Shown piece after piece: positions 44,648-54,025 of a stretch of 64,000 nt of DNA. A model generated the notes under the pieces. The model saw only the letters and a program-made list of their open reading frames with translations, did not search any database and was not told the origin of the DNA. Each line of letters opens with the position of its first letter. Position 1 is the stretch's first letter. The DNA comes from Arthrobacter sp. H16F315 (GTDB lineage: Bacteria > Actinomycetota > Actinomycetes > Actinomycetales > Micrococcaceae). Location of the stretch: assembly GCF_024124825.1 (NCBI RefSeq), contig NZ_JAMXSS010000002.1, positions 3,764,169 to 3,828,168 of the forward strand. Reading direction: 5' to 3'. The position numbers were made by a program, and so were the translations under genes.

Positions 44648-45256
44648 ATGACCACCGAAAGCGCCACGGGCAGCGTCCCGGTAGCTACCAGTGCACTGCT
44701 TGCCACTGTCGGCAACAAGGTGCGCTCCATGCGCAAGGAAAAAGGCATGACGCTCGCTAAGCTTTCGGAGATCACGGGCCTCAGCCCGGCAATCGTCAGC
44801 CAGATCGAACGCGGCCTGGCCAACCCGTCCTTCACCACCCTGGCGCAACTGGCCCACGGCCTGGACATCCCGGTCGGGAAATTCTTTGTCGGCCAGGAAA
44901 AGCCCAGGTCCCCGGTGGTCCGCAAAGCCGATCGGCGCAACCTGAAAGGCGTCACCAAGAAGTCAGTAGGCGAGGCGGTCTATGAGCTGCTCACGCCTGA
45001 TCTTAACGGCGCTCTTGAGGCCCAATGGATTGTCAGTCCGCCCGGCCACGACACCAGCGCCACTCCTTTCCGCCACAGCGGCGAGGAGTTCGGGCTCATC
45101 CTCTCCGGCCGGAAAGACATTTTCCTGGACGGGGAATGCTATTCGCTCGAGGCCGGCGATTCCATCACTTTCGCCTCGGACACCCCGCACTGGTACAAAA
45201 ACAGCTACGAAGAGGTATGCGTAGCAATCTGGGTTAACGCACCTCACGCGTGGTAG
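44648..45256 (+). CDS. XRE-family regulator with C-terminal cupin domain
   Basis: A 202-residue HTH-cupin regulator of the PuuR/SutR kind. The XRE HTH spans about residues 22-77 (GMTLAKLSEITGLSPAIVSQIERGLANPSF), and the cupin spans about 120-195 (FRHSGEEFGLILSGRKDIFLDGE, then HWYKN). The cupin senses a small effector or holds a metal. It lies directly upstream of a large catabolic operon on the same strand and is its most likely regulator. Confidence 0.9.
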   Translation: MTTESATGSVPVATSALLATVGNKVRSMRKEKGMTLAKLSEITGLSPAIVSQIERGLANPSFTTLAQLAHGLDIPVGKFFVGQEKPRSPVVRKADRRNLKGVTKKSVGEAVYELLTPDLNGALEAQWIVSPPGHDTSATPFRHSGEEFGLILSGRKDIFLDGECYSLEAGDSITFASDTPHWYKNSYEEVCVAIWVNAPHAW

Positions 45257-45417
45257 CGGCGCCGACCCCAAGCGGCCCCTACCGTCCCACCCACTGTCGC
45301 TGTCTGACCCTGACCGCCGACAGTCCTTGCCACATTCGCAGCCACCGACCGTAATCCCCGGACGGCGATGCGTCATACCCTCCCACGCCCCCAAGGCGTA
45401 AGCGTAAGGACACTTCC

Positions 45418-46749
45418 ATGCTTGAAACACCCATGCTGAACACTCCGCAGCCCGACGACGACGTCGCGGCAACCACCCGCCCGGCCGCCAAGAAGTTCGC
45501 CCCTGAAGTCCGCAGGGGCCTGCTGAGCCTGGGCCTCGGCAACGCCCTGGAATGGTACGACTGGATGGTCTTCGGCCTCCTCTCGGCGTTCATTGGCCCG
45601 AACTTCTTTCCAAGCACCGACCCCCTCTCCGCGACCCTGAACACACTCGCCGTCTTCGCCGTCGGGTTCGCGTTCCGGCCGCTCGGCGGCGTGCTGCTGG
45701 GCACCCTGGCCGACCGGATCGGCCGGCGCCGGGTGATGCTGCTCTCCATCATGCTGATGGCGGGCACCACCCTGGTCATCGCCGTCACGCCCAGCTACCA
45801 GGAGATCGGTGCTTGGGCCGGGATCATCCTCGTCATCTGCCGCGTCCTGCAGGGCATCTCCACCGGCATTGAGGCCCCGCTCTCCACCTCGCACGCCGTG
45901 GAGCTGGCTCCGGAAGGCCGTGAAGGCTACGTCGCCGGGATCATGTCCTTCTACGTCAACATCGGTATCCTGCTCGCCTCGCTGGTCAGCTTCCTCTGCA
46001 GTCTCACGCTCGGCGGGGCCGTGATGGGTGACTGGGGCTGGCGGGTGCCGTTCTTTATCGGCGCTGCCTTTGGCTTTGTTGTCCTCTACCTTCGCCGCGC
46101 CTTGCCGGAAACCATGAACCCGGAAGAGCTGGCCAACAACTCCGCCGGCGCCGTCTGGACCGGGGTCCGCAAACACTGGCTTTCCGTGCTGGCGATCGTT
46201 TTTGTTGTCGGCGCGGCCCAGGCCTACAACTACGCCTGGAACGTGGGGCTGCCCAGCGCCGCCCGCAGCAACTTCAAGGAAGATCCCACGGCTGTCTTCG
46301 CCCTCACCACGATCCTGGGCGTGATCCTCGTGGTGGGCAGCTGGATCATCGGGAAGCTGGCTGACGGCCGGTCCATGTCCCGCTGGTTCCTCGTCACCCG
46401 GATCCTGGCCATTCCTTCCGTCTTCCTCATGCTGATGTACGTCCAGCCCGGCATCGGCGGGTTCGCCGCGGTCCTCCTCGGCGGTTCCCTTGTCCTGGTG
46501 CTGAACATGACCCTCTACAACGTGGTCAGCACCTCGCTGATGCCCAAAAACTGCCGCGGCACCGGTGTGGCGCTGGGCTACGGCATTGGCGTCGCGCTCT
46601 TCGGCGGCACCGCGTCCTTCCTCCTGGTCTGGCTGCAGTCCATCGGCGCCGGCTGGGTCTTCCCGGTGTACGTCGCGGTCCTCTCCGTCCTGTCCATCGT
46701 CCTCTACCTCGCCGCCCGCCGTGCCAACGGCATCTTCGTCGGAAACTAA
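45418..46749 (+). CDS. MFS transporter, metabolite:H+ symporter (MHS) type
   Basis: A 443-residue transporter with 12 TM helices. The N-terminal helix has GNALEWYDWMVFGLL, the hallmark of the MHS family (KgtP, ShiA, ProP), and motif A is GTLADRIGRRRVML. MHS carriers take up organic acids such as 2-oxoglutarate, shikimate, citrate or betaines. First gene of the operon, with the FAD oxidoreductase starting 10 bp after its stop. It probably imports the operon substrate. Confidence 0.9.
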   Translation: MLETPMLNTPQPDDDVAATTRPAAKKFAPEVRRGLLSLGLGNALEWYDWMVFGLLSAFIGPNFFPSTDPLSATLNTLAVFAVGFAFRPLGGVLLGTLADRIGRRRVMLLSIMLMAGTTLVIAVTPSYQEIGAWAGIILVICRVLQGISTGIEAPLSTSHAVELAPEGREGYVAGIMSFYVNIGILLASLVSFLCSLTLGGAVMGDWGWRVPFFIGAAFGFVVLYLRRALPETMNPEELANNSAGAVWTGVRKHWLSVLAIVFVVGAAQAYNYAWNVGLPSAARSNFKEDPTAVFALTTILGVILVVGSWIIGKLADGRSMSRWFLVTRILAIPSVFLMLMYVQPGIGGFAAVLLGGSLVLVLNMTLYNVVSTSLMPKNCRGTGVALGYGIGVALFGGTASFLLVWLQSIGAGWVFPVYVAVLSVLSIVLYLAARRANGIFVGN

Positions 46750-46759
46750 GGATCCCTCC

Positions 46760-48133
46760 ATGAATTCCATGACTTCCCTTGAACTCAGCACCACGACGGC
46801 GGACCTCACCGCCCCCGTTATCTCCCGCTCCGATGTCCTTGTGGTGGGCGGTGGTCCCGCAGGTGTCGCCGCCGCCGTGACGGCAGCACGGGCCGGCTCC
46901 TCCGTCACCCTGCTGGAACGCTACTCCTCGCTCGGCGGGCTCGCCTCCGGCGGGATGGTCCTGGTCCTCGATGACATGATCAACGGCCAGGAAATCACCG
47001 TCACCGGCATCGTCTCCGAATACGTCGAACGACTGCAGAAGCTGGGCCTGGCCATCGTCCCGCCCGCGGAGGACCGCAAGGCCTCCGAGGAACTATGGAA
47101 CAAGTGGGGCCGCTACGGTACCTTCGATTTCCACACCCACGTCACCCCCAAACCCATCTGCTACGCCGCTGCCTTTGATCCCGACGGCTGGAAGCGGATC
47201 TCCAACGACCTGGTCCGCGAAGCCGGCGTGAACCTGCGCCTGCATTCCTGGTTCTCCCGCCCGATTGTGGACAACGGCGTGATGAAGGGTGTCATCTGCG
47301 AGACCAAGTCCGGCCCGCAGGCCTTTATGGCCGACGTTGTCATCGATACCACCGGCGACATCGACGTCGCGTCCCGGGCCGGCGCCAGCCACATCAAGGA
47401 CAGCTACCTCACCACCTTGGTCTTCCGGCTCGGCAACGTCGATACCAACGCCGCCGAGGCGTTTGAACAGGCCAACCCCAAGGAAGCCCGCGCCATCAAC
47501 CGCACCATCAAGCGCCTCCTCGGCGGCGCCTGGGAGCTGTGGTGGCTGAAAACCCCGATTGACGGCGTGGTCTGGTGCAACGCCCCGCACATGACCGGCT
47601 ACGACGGCGTCGACCCGGCGGACATGACCGCGGCCGAGTTCGCGGCCCGGGACAAGATCTCCGAGGCCGTGGACTACGTCCGCGCCAACCTCCCCGGCTT
47701 CGAGAAGTGCTACATGCTCGACGTCGCCTCCCAGATGGGTGTTCGGCAGACCCGCCTGCTGGAGGGCGAGTACGTGATGACCAAGGATGACGTCACCACC
47801 CGCCGGCACTTTGCCGATACCGTAGCCCGCGGCCGGGACTACTACTACCCGTACCGCTCGCTGCTGCCGAAGGAAGTGGACCAGCTGCTTGTGGCCGGAC
47901 GCCACTACTCCGCGACCCCGGAGGCGCAAAAGATGTCCCGCGAGATCCCGCCCTGCATGGCCATGGGCCAGGCCGTCGGCGTCGCCGCCGCGCTGGCCGT
48001 CCGGAACGGCACCCTGGTCCGCGACGTCTCCGCAGCGGAAATCCAGCAGGGCATGCGCGTCCACGGCGCGGACCCGGGCGACGTCCCGTCGTCGAACGCC
48101 ACCCTGGAGCTGGATTCGGTGGTGGCGGTATGA
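46760..48133 (+). CDS. FAD-dependent oxidoreductase (PF12831-type)
   Basis: A 457-residue flavoprotein. The FAD Rossmann motif is VLVVGGGPAGVAAAVTAARAG (starting near residue 26) with the ribose-binding Glu in LLERYSSLGGLAS. The late FAD contact is LLVAGRHYSATPEAQ and MAMGQAVGVAAAL. This is the FAD_oxidored family, whose members oxidise or reduce varied acids. ATG 46760 has AAGGA upstream, and the stop overlaps the CoA-transferase start (ATGA). The substrate is unknown. Confidence 0.87.
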   Translation: MNSMTSLELSTTTADLTAPVISRSDVLVVGGGPAGVAAAVTAARAGSSVTLLERYSSLGGLASGGMVLVLDDMINGQEITVTGIVSEYVERLQKLGLAIVPPAEDRKASEELWNKWGRYGTFDFHTHVTPKPICYAAAFDPDGWKRISNDLVREAGVNLRLHSWFSRPIVDNGVMKGVICETKSGPQAFMADVVIDTTGDIDVASRAGASHIKDSYLTTLVFRLGNVDTNAAEAFEQANPKEARAINRTIKRLLGGAWELWWLKTPIDGVVWCNAPHMTGYDGVDPADMTAAEFAARDKISEAVDYVRANLPGFEKCYMLDVASQMGVRQTRLLEGEYVMTKDDVTTRRHFADTVARGRDYYYPYRSLLPKEVDQLLVAGRHYSATPEAQKMSREIPPCMAMGQAVGVAAALAVRNGTLVRDVSAAEIQQGMRVHGADPGDVPSSNATLELDSVVAV

Positions 48134-49380
48134 GCCTGGCTATCAATGACCTCCCGGGCGCGGCAGCCGCGCCCGGGACGGAAGCCGCGCCCGCCGGCAC
48201 GCCCCTGCCGCTGGACGGAATCAAGATCGTGGACTTCACCCAGGTGTTTATGGGCCCGTCCTGCACCCAGCTCCTCGGCGACTACGGCGCTGACATCATT
48301 AAGGTCGAACGCCCCGGCGCCGGGGACATCTCGCGCAACTCGTTCCCGGACAAGGATGGCCAGGACAACCCGATCTTCCTGTCCATCAACCGGAATAAGC
48401 GCAGCATCTCAGTCGATACCCGCACCGAGGAGGGCAAGGCAGTGCTCCGCCGGCTGCTTTCCGACGCCGACGTGGTGGTCAGCAACTTCCGTTCCGGGGT
48501 GATGGAGCGGATGGGCTTTGGCTATGAGGAGCTCAAGGAACAGAACCCGGGCATCATCTGGGCCTCCGGCACGGGTTTTGGCCCCATCGGTCCTTACTCG
48601 CACAAGGGCGGCCAGGACGCGATCGCGCAGGCCTATTCCGGTGTCATGTGGCGCCGCGAATCGGACGACCAGAAACCCTCGATCTACCCCACCACGCTGT
48701 GTGACTACATCACCGGCATGCACCTGATGCAGGGCATTCTGCTGGCGCTGCGGACGCGGGAGTCCGCCGGCGTCGGGCAGAAGGTGGAGGTGACCATGTA
48801 CGACTCCATGCTGCACCTGCAGATGCAGGAGGCGTGTATGCAGCTCAACCGCGGCTACGAGGTCAACTGGGGCGCCATGCCGCTCAGCGGCGTTTTCGAA
48901 ACCACCGACGGCGCCGTGTGTATGGTGGGCGGTTTCACGCCGGACCCGCTGGCGCGGATCTCCGAAGCCCTGGGCCTGGCCGAGGACCTCACGCTCCGGC
49001 CCGAGTTCGCCAACCTGGAGCAGCAATTCCAGCACAAGCCGGAGCTGCAGGCGATCTTCCGCGAGCGCATCGCCACGAACAGTACCGAATACTGGACCAC
49101 AAAGCTGGAGGACCAAGGCCTGCTGAACGCGCCGGTGCACACCTTGGAGCAGGCCCTCGCCGACGCGCAGACGCACGCCAACGGCATGATCGTGGAGGCC
49201 GAGCACCCCGGCGTCGGAACTGTGCGGATGCTCAACGCACCGATCCGGCTCTCCGCGACCCCGCCCACGGTTCGCCGGCCCGCCCCGCAGCTTGGCCAGC
49301 ACAACGTGGAGGTGCTGCTGGAAAACGGTTTCGACGCCGACGCCATCGAACGCCTGCAGCAGCTGGGGGTGCTGAAGTGA
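48130..49380 (+). CDS. CaiB/BaiF-type family III CoA-transferase
   Basis: A 416-residue CoA-transferase with the usual N-terminal GIKIVDFTQVFMGP and GADIIKVE. The catalytic Asp is Asp192 (TTLCDYITG), which forms the acyl-anhydride intermediate. The C-terminal domain closes the interlocked dimer. It would activate the imported acid by CoA transfer. Its stop overlaps the GTG of the next gene, an enoyl-CoA hydratase, as in carnitine-type pathways (CaiB-CaiD), but the partner genes differ. Confidence 0.92.
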   Translation: MSLAINDLPGAAAAPGTEAAPAGTPLPLDGIKIVDFTQVFMGPSCTQLLGDYGADIIKVERPGAGDISRNSFPDKDGQDNPIFLSINRNKRSISVDTRTEEGKAVLRRLLSDADVVVSNFRSGVMERMGFGYEELKEQNPGIIWASGTGFGPIGPYSHKGGQDAIAQAYSGVMWRRESDDQKPSIYPTTLCDYITGMHLMQGILLALRTRESAGVGQKVEVTMYDSMLHLQMQEACMQLNRGYEVNWGAMPLSGVFETTDGAVCMVGGFTPDPLARISEALGLAEDLTLRPEFANLEQQFQHKPELQAIFRERIATNSTEYWTTKLEDQGLLNAPVHTLEQALADAQTHANGMIVEAEHPGVGTVRMLNAPIRLSATPPTVRRPAPQLGQHNVEVLLENGFDADAIERLQQLGVLK

Positions 49381-50192
49381 CGTCCGTTGCAGAAGCTGGG
49401 GAGACCAGGGTGGATCAGGTCACCTTGGCCATCGAGAACCACGTTGCCACTGTGGTCATCGACCGCCAGCACGTGCTCAACGCCGTCGACGGCACCGCCC
49501 AGGCACGGCTCAACGCGATCTGGGCGCAACTGGAAGCAGATCCGGCCGTCCGCGCCGTCGTCATCACCGGCGCCGGCACCCGGGCCTTCTGCGTCGGAGC
49601 GGACATGTCCACCGCCGCCGCGGACAAGACCGGGCTGCAGTACTGGGCCGGCCTGGACCCGAACGGCTTCGGCGGCCTCAGCCTGCGCACCAGCCTGGAC
49701 ATCCCGGTCATCGCCAAGGTCAACGGCTATGCGCTTGGCGGTGGGATGGAGATCGTGCTCGGCGCGGACATCGTAGTCGCCGCGGACACCGCGCGCTTTG
49801 GCCTGACTGAACCGCGCGTCGGGCGTTTGGCGCTCGACGGCGGCATCCACCAGCTGGTGCGGCGTATCCCCTACACACAGGCGATGGGCATGCTCCTCAC
49901 CGGACGGAAAGTGCCGGCCGCCGAAATGCAGTCCATGGGCCTGGTCAACGAGGTGGTCCCCGCTGGGGAACTCGACGCCGCGGTGCAGCGCTGGCTGGAC
50001 CAGATCCTCGCCTGCGCCCCCACCTCCGTGCGGGCAGTCAAGCAAATGGTCACCCGGACCGGGCACCTGACTGCCACCGAGGCGCGCGGCCAGCGGCTGC
50101 CGGCCCTCATGGCGGCACTTGACAGCGCGGACTCGGCGGAGGGTGTGCGCGCCTTCCAGGACAAGCGCGCGCCGGTCTGGCCGGGACATTAG
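49377..50192 (+). CDS. Enoyl-CoA hydratase/isomerase (crotonase family)
   Basis: A 271-residue crotonase. Both acid/base glutamates are present: Glu125 (GGGMEIVLGAD) and Glu145 (FGLTEPRVG), 20 residues apart as in mitochondrial crotonase. The oxyanion hole is in VGADMSTAA and YALGGG. The ending (GVRAFQDKRAPVWPGH) resembles CaiD-type hydratases. GTG 49377 overlaps the CoA-transferase stop. It would hydrate the CoA thioester formed by the previous enzyme. Confidence 0.9.
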   Translation: MTSVAEAGETRVDQVTLAIENHVATVVIDRQHVLNAVDGTAQARLNAIWAQLEADPAVRAVVITGAGTRAFCVGADMSTAAADKTGLQYWAGLDPNGFGGLSLRTSLDIPVIAKVNGYALGGGMEIVLGADIVVAADTARFGLTEPRVGRLALDGGIHQLVRRIPYTQAMGMLLTGRKVPAAEMQSMGLVNEVVPAGELDAAVQRWLDQILACAPTSVRAVKQMVTRTGHLTATEARGQRLPALMAALDSADSAEGVRAFQDKRAPVWPGH

Positions 50193-50233
50193 AGATGCAG
50201 CCCTTTGAGCGACCAAAAACTAAGGAGAAGCAG

Positions 50234-51190
50234 ATGCGGCAGTCACTGGCACCCGGAGTGTGGGGCGTTCTCGCAACGCCATTCCAGGGCAGCACCCTGG
50301 ATGTCGACACCGACAGCCTCGCCCGTCTCGTGGCCTACTACGAATCCATCGGCGCTACCGGCCTGACCGTCCTGGGTGTGTTCGGCGAGGCCGCGGCCCT
50401 GACTCCGGCGGAACGCGGCTTGGTCTTGGAAGTCGTTGTCGAGGAAACGACCCTTCCCCTGGTGGTGGGCGTGACCTCGCTGTACACCGGCACGGCCGTC
50501 GAGGAAGTCCGGGCAGCCCAGGCCGTGGCCGGCGAGCGCCTCGCAGCCGTGATGGTGCAGGCCAACTCCGCTAACCCCGCCGTGGTCAGCGCGCACCTGA
50601 ACGCGATCCATCAGGCAACCGGCGCCAACGTGGTGCTGCAGGACTATCCGCTGGCCAGCGGAGTCAGCATCAGCACCGAAGCGCTGATCTCGGTGGTGCA
50701 GGCATGCGGCCACGTCATCGCCGTCAAGGCCGAGGCGCCGCCCACGTCCGTAGCCATCGCACGGCTCAGCCGGGCCCTCGAAGTGTCCGTGTTCGGCGGG
50801 CTCGGCGGCCAGGGGCTGCTGGACGAGCTGCAGTCCGGTGCCGCCGGTGCCATGACCGGATTCTCCTACCCCGAGGCCCTGATCGCCTGCGTCCGCGCCT
50901 GGCAGCGGGACGGGTACGAGGCGGCCCGGGACGCACTGCTGCCCTACCTGCCGCTGATCAACTTCGAGCAGCAGGCCCGGATCGCGCTGTCCGTCCGCAA
51001 GGAGTGCCTGCGCCGGCGGGGCCTCATCGCCGACGCCGGCGTCCGCGCCCCGGCCGCGCCGTTCCCGGAAACCCTCCGGCTGAGCATGCTCACGCACCTG
51101 GCGGAGGCCGCGGCGGCCCTTGACGCACGTCCCTCCGAACCGGCCACGGTGCCGGCCACGGACATCCACACAACGGCAGGGAGTTTCTGA
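50234..51190 (+). CDS. Dihydrodipicolinate synthase-family lyase
   Basis: A 318-residue class I aldolase-fold protein. The Schiff-base lysine is Lys165 (VIAVKAEAPP), and Tyr138 (LQDYPL) is the general acid/base. The usual GTTGE motif is changed to GVFGE (48-52), so the pyruvate-carboxylate site differs from DapA, which suggests a different keto acid or a decarboxylating/dehydrating role as in KdgD-like enzymes. AAGGAG lies 6 nt before ATG 50234. It is followed by a TGATG overlap with the SDR gene. Confidence 0.88.
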   Translation: MRQSLAPGVWGVLATPFQGSTLDVDTDSLARLVAYYESIGATGLTVLGVFGEAAALTPAERGLVLEVVVEETTLPLVVGVTSLYTGTAVEEVRAAQAVAGERLAAVMVQANSANPAVVSAHLNAIHQATGANVVLQDYPLASGVSISTEALISVVQACGHVIAVKAEAPPTSVAIARLSRALEVSVFGGLGGQGLLDELQSGAAGAMTGFSYPEALIACVRAWQRDGYEAARDALLPYLPLINFEQQARIALSVRKECLRRRGLIADAGVRAPAAPFPETLRLSMLTHLAEAAAALDARPSEPATVPATDIHTTAGSF

Positions 51191-51978
51191 TGGACCTCGG
51201 AATCAGCACAAAGACCGCATTTGTGGCCGCGTCCACCGGCGGCCTGGGGCTTGCCATCGCCCGAGCCCTCGCCGCCGAAGGCGTGCGTGTGGCCGTCACC
51301 GGCCGGCGCCAGGTCCGGGCCAAGGAAATCGTGGCCGAACTGACGGACGCCTACGGGCCGGGCGCCGTCGCGATCGAGGCGGACCTCGGCACGCCCGAAG
51401 GGGTGGCGGCCGCCGTCGAGCAGGCAGTGGCGGAACTCGGCCCTATTGACATCCTTGTGCTCAACGGGCCCGGCCCCAAGCCCGGCGCTGCGGCCACCCT
51501 CAGCGCGGACGACCTCGCGGCCGCCTTCGACCTCCTGGTCAAGCCGCACCACGCGCTCATTTCCCACGTGCTGCCCGGCATGCGGGAACGGCGCTGGGGA
51601 CGGATCCTCGCCGTCGGCTCCAGCGGCGTGGTGGCGCCGCTGACCAACCTGGCCGTGTCCAACACCGGACGCGCAGCGCTGGCCGGCTACCTGAAAACGC
51701 TCGCCGCCGAGGTCGCGCTGGACGCCGTCACGGTGAACATGCTCCTTCCCGGCCGGATCGCCACCGACCGCGTGGCCGAACTGGACCAAGCCGCCGCGAA
51801 GCGCCGCGGCAGCACCGTCGAGGAAATCCAGCTCGAGTCCCGCAAGACCATACCCGCCCGCCGCTACGGCGAACCCGAGGAGTTCGGCGCTGCTGCCGCG
51901 TTCCTCTGCAGCGCTCCGGCCTCGTACATCACCGGCATCGCGCTGCGGTGCGACGGCGGCCTGATCCGCAGCCTCTAA
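51190..51978 (+). CDS. Divergent short-chain dehydrogenase/reductase lacking the Tyr-Lys pair
   Basis: A 262-residue SDR fold. The cofactor loop is ASTGGLGLAIA (14-24) in place of TGxxxGxG, and NGPGPKPG replaces NNAG. Ser144/Ser145 are present, but the positions of the catalytic Tyr and Lys hold Ser157/Asn158 and Arg161 (AVSNTGRAAL). This pattern occurs in a known divergent SDR branch and means a changed mechanism or loss of reductase activity. It is translationally coupled to the DapA-like gene. Confidence 0.85.
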   Translation: MDLGISTKTAFVAASTGGLGLAIARALAAEGVRVAVTGRRQVRAKEIVAELTDAYGPGAVAIEADLGTPEGVAAAVEQAVAELGPIDILVLNGPGPKPGAAATLSADDLAAAFDLLVKPHHALISHVLPGMRERRWGRILAVGSSGVVAPLTNLAVSNTGRAALAGYLKTLAAEVALDAVTVNMLLPGRIATDRVAELDQAAAKRRGSTVEEIQLESRKTIPARRYGEPEEFGAAAAFLCSAPASYITGIALRCDGGLIRSL

Positions 51979-52028
51979 CCGACCGCTTCCAGACCTCCGC
52001 ACTCTTCCCGACCACCCGAAGGAACACC

Positions 52029-53513
52029 ATGACTTCCACGGCAACAGACTTCACCACCCCCACAGAGACCTCCGCCGACCGCGAACTCATCACCGCCCGG
52101 CACCTCATCAACGGCCAATGGCTCGGCAGCGCAGACACCGAGCGGTTCAACCCGGCCCGGCCCGGCGAGCTCGCCGCCCTCTCCCCCAGCGGCACCGCCG
52201 CGGACGTCGACGCCGCCGTTAGCGCAGCCGCCGCCGCGCAGCCGGCCTGGGCTGCACTGCCGGCCCCCTCCCGCGGCGCGATCCTGCTGGCCGCCGGCAA
52301 CCTGCTCCTGGACCGCCAAGCCGCCATCGCCGGGGACCTGGTCGGTGAGGAAGGCAAGACCCTCGCCGAGGCCAAGGGCGAGGTCAAGCGTGCCGCCGAC
52401 GTGCTGCGCTTCTTCGGCTCCCTCGGCTGGGCCGCGACCGGCGAAGTCCTCCCCAGCGGCCTGCCGGACACCACTATCACCACCAGGCGCGAGCCGCTCG
52501 GCGTCGTCGGGCTGATCACGCCCTGGAACTTCCCCATCGCCATCCCGGCGTGGAAATCCGCCCCCGCGCTGATCAGCGGCAACGCCGTCGTGATCAAACC
52601 GGCCGAGCTCACTCCGCTCTCCGCCACCCACCTCGCCCGCGCGCTGCAGGACGCCGGGCTGCCCGCCGGGGTGTTCAACGTGGTGCACGGCAAGGGCCGG
52701 GTGGTGGGCGACGCCCTGGCCCGCGACCCGCGGATCGCGGGGCTGTCCTTCACTGGTTCGACGGCGGTGGGTCTGGGCCTGCAGGAGATCCTGAATGCCC
52801 GCCGGGCCCGGGTGCAGCTGGAGATGGGCGGCAAAAACGGTGTTCTGGTGCTTGACGACGCCGATGCCCGCAAGGCCGCCAAGGTGGTCGCCGCCGGAGC
52901 GTTCGGGCTCACCGGCCAGGCCTGCACCGCAACGTCCCGCGTCTACGTCACGCCCGGCATCCGCTCGGAATTCCTTGCCGCGCTGACGGAGGAGGCCGCG
53001 GCCTATACGCCCGGCGACGGACTGGACGCTGCGATGGGGGCCGTGGTGAGCCGGCAGCAGTTCGAGCAGAACCAGGCGGCGGTGCGCTCCGCCGTCGAAC
53101 GCGGCGCCACGCTGCTGGCCGGTTCATACGACGGCGACCCCGCCGGGCCGCTGGTCTTCCCGGCGGCGGTGCTCACCGAGCTGCCGTTCGACGACGCCGC
53201 CGTGTCCGAGGAGATCTTCGGCCCGGTGGTGGCCGTGCTGGAGGTCCCCGACTACGAGGCCGGACTCGCCGCGATCAACGATTCCCGCTACGGCCTCACC
53301 GCCGGCATCTGCACCGATTCGCTGGCGTTCTCCACGGACTTCGCCGCGCGGGCGCAGGCCGGCGTTATCAAGGTCAACCGTCCGACGGCGGGCCTGGACC
53401 TCAACGTGCCGTTCGGCGGCGTCAAGGACTCCTCCACAAACACATTCCGCGAACAAGGAAAGTCGGCCCTGGACTTCTTCACCTGGGGCAAGACCGTCTA
53501 CACGGGTGTGTAG
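52029..53513 (+). CDS. Aldehyde dehydrogenase (2,5-dioxovalerate dehydrogenase-like)
   Basis: A 494-residue ALDH with catalytic Cys299 (GLTGQACTATS) and Glu265 (LEMGGKN), and the NAD site in LITPWNFPIAIP and FTGSTAVG. The end of the protein (REQGKSALDFFTWGKTVY) is like ketoglutarate-semialdehyde dehydrogenases. Together with the DapA-like lyase this hints at a C5 semialdehyde intermediate, as in glucarate or hydroxyproline breakdown, but no other gene of those routes is here. ATG 52029 lies 50 bp after the SDR. Confidence 0.92.
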   Translation: MTSTATDFTTPTETSADRELITARHLINGQWLGSADTERFNPARPGELAALSPSGTAADVDAAVSAAAAAQPAWAALPAPSRGAILLAAGNLLLDRQAAIAGDLVGEEGKTLAEAKGEVKRAADVLRFFGSLGWAATGEVLPSGLPDTTITTRREPLGVVGLITPWNFPIAIPAWKSAPALISGNAVVIKPAELTPLSATHLARALQDAGLPAGVFNVVHGKGRVVGDALARDPRIAGLSFTGSTAVGLGLQEILNARRARVQLEMGGKNGVLVLDDADARKAAKVVAAGAFGLTGQACTATSRVYVTPGIRSEFLAALTEEAAAYTPGDGLDAAMGAVVSRQQFEQNQAAVRSAVERGATLLAGSYDGDPAGPLVFPAAVLTELPFDDAAVSEEIFGPVVAVLEVPDYEAGLAAINDSRYGLTAGICTDSLAFSTDFAARAQAGVIKVNRPTAGLDLNVPFGGVKDSSTNTFREQGKSALDFFTWGKTVYTGV

Positions 53514-53519
53514 CGCGCC

Positions 53520-53840
53520 ATGACGTACGTGATCGCCCAGCCCTGCGTAGATGTCAAGGACAAGGCGTGCATCGATGAGTGCCCGGTGGACTGTATTTAC
53601 GAGGGTGAACGGGCGCTGTACATCCATCCCGCCGAGTGTGTGGACTGCGGCGCCTGCGACCCGGTCTGCCCGGTCGAAGCGATCTACTATTCGGAGGACG
53701 TTCCGGATGAGTGGGCCGACTACGTCCGGGCCAACGTGGAGTTCTTCGAGGAGCTCGGGTCACCACAGGGGGCCGCCACGCTCGGGAACCTGGGCCGCGA
53801 CCACCCGGTGGTGGACCGGGAACCCGTACCGGCCCGCTAG
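53520..53840 (+). CDS. fdxA: 7Fe ferredoxin
   Basis: A 106-residue ferredoxin with the FdxA pattern. Cysteines are at 9, 17, 21, 25, 40, 43, 46 and 50, enough for a 3Fe-4S and a 4Fe-4S cluster. An acidic C-terminal tail follows. It starts 6 bp after the ALDH stop, so it may be read with the operon and supply electrons, although FdxA is often a housekeeping gene. Confidence 0.93.
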   Translation: MTYVIAQPCVDVKDKACIDECPVDCIYEGERALYIHPAECVDCGACDPVCPVEAIYYSEDVPDEWADYVRANVEFFEELGSPQGAATLGNLGRDHPVVDREPVPAR

Positions 53841-54025
53841 GTCCCGGCGGGCGGAGCCGCAGCGGTGATGTCGCGGGCCTAAACCCGCCTCACAAGCCCG
53901 CAGCACAAACCCGGAGCACAAGCCCGGCAGTCGCTTGCAGGACCCGGCCGCCAAGCGCCCCCGCTTGACGGCCGTTTGTGTCGAATTGCATGCGCCGATG
54001 GCCTCCCGACTGCGAGAATGGCCCG

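Noticed and set aside
45373..46908. A 511-codon minus-strand frame
   Set aside because: Shadow of the MHS transporter; low-complexity Glu/Asp/Gln composition.
49377..50192. Whole operon read as carnitine (Cai) pathway
   Set aside because: CaiB- and CaiD-like genes are present, but CaiA, CaiC and CaiT are absent, and the lyase, ALDH and FAD oxidase do not belong to it.
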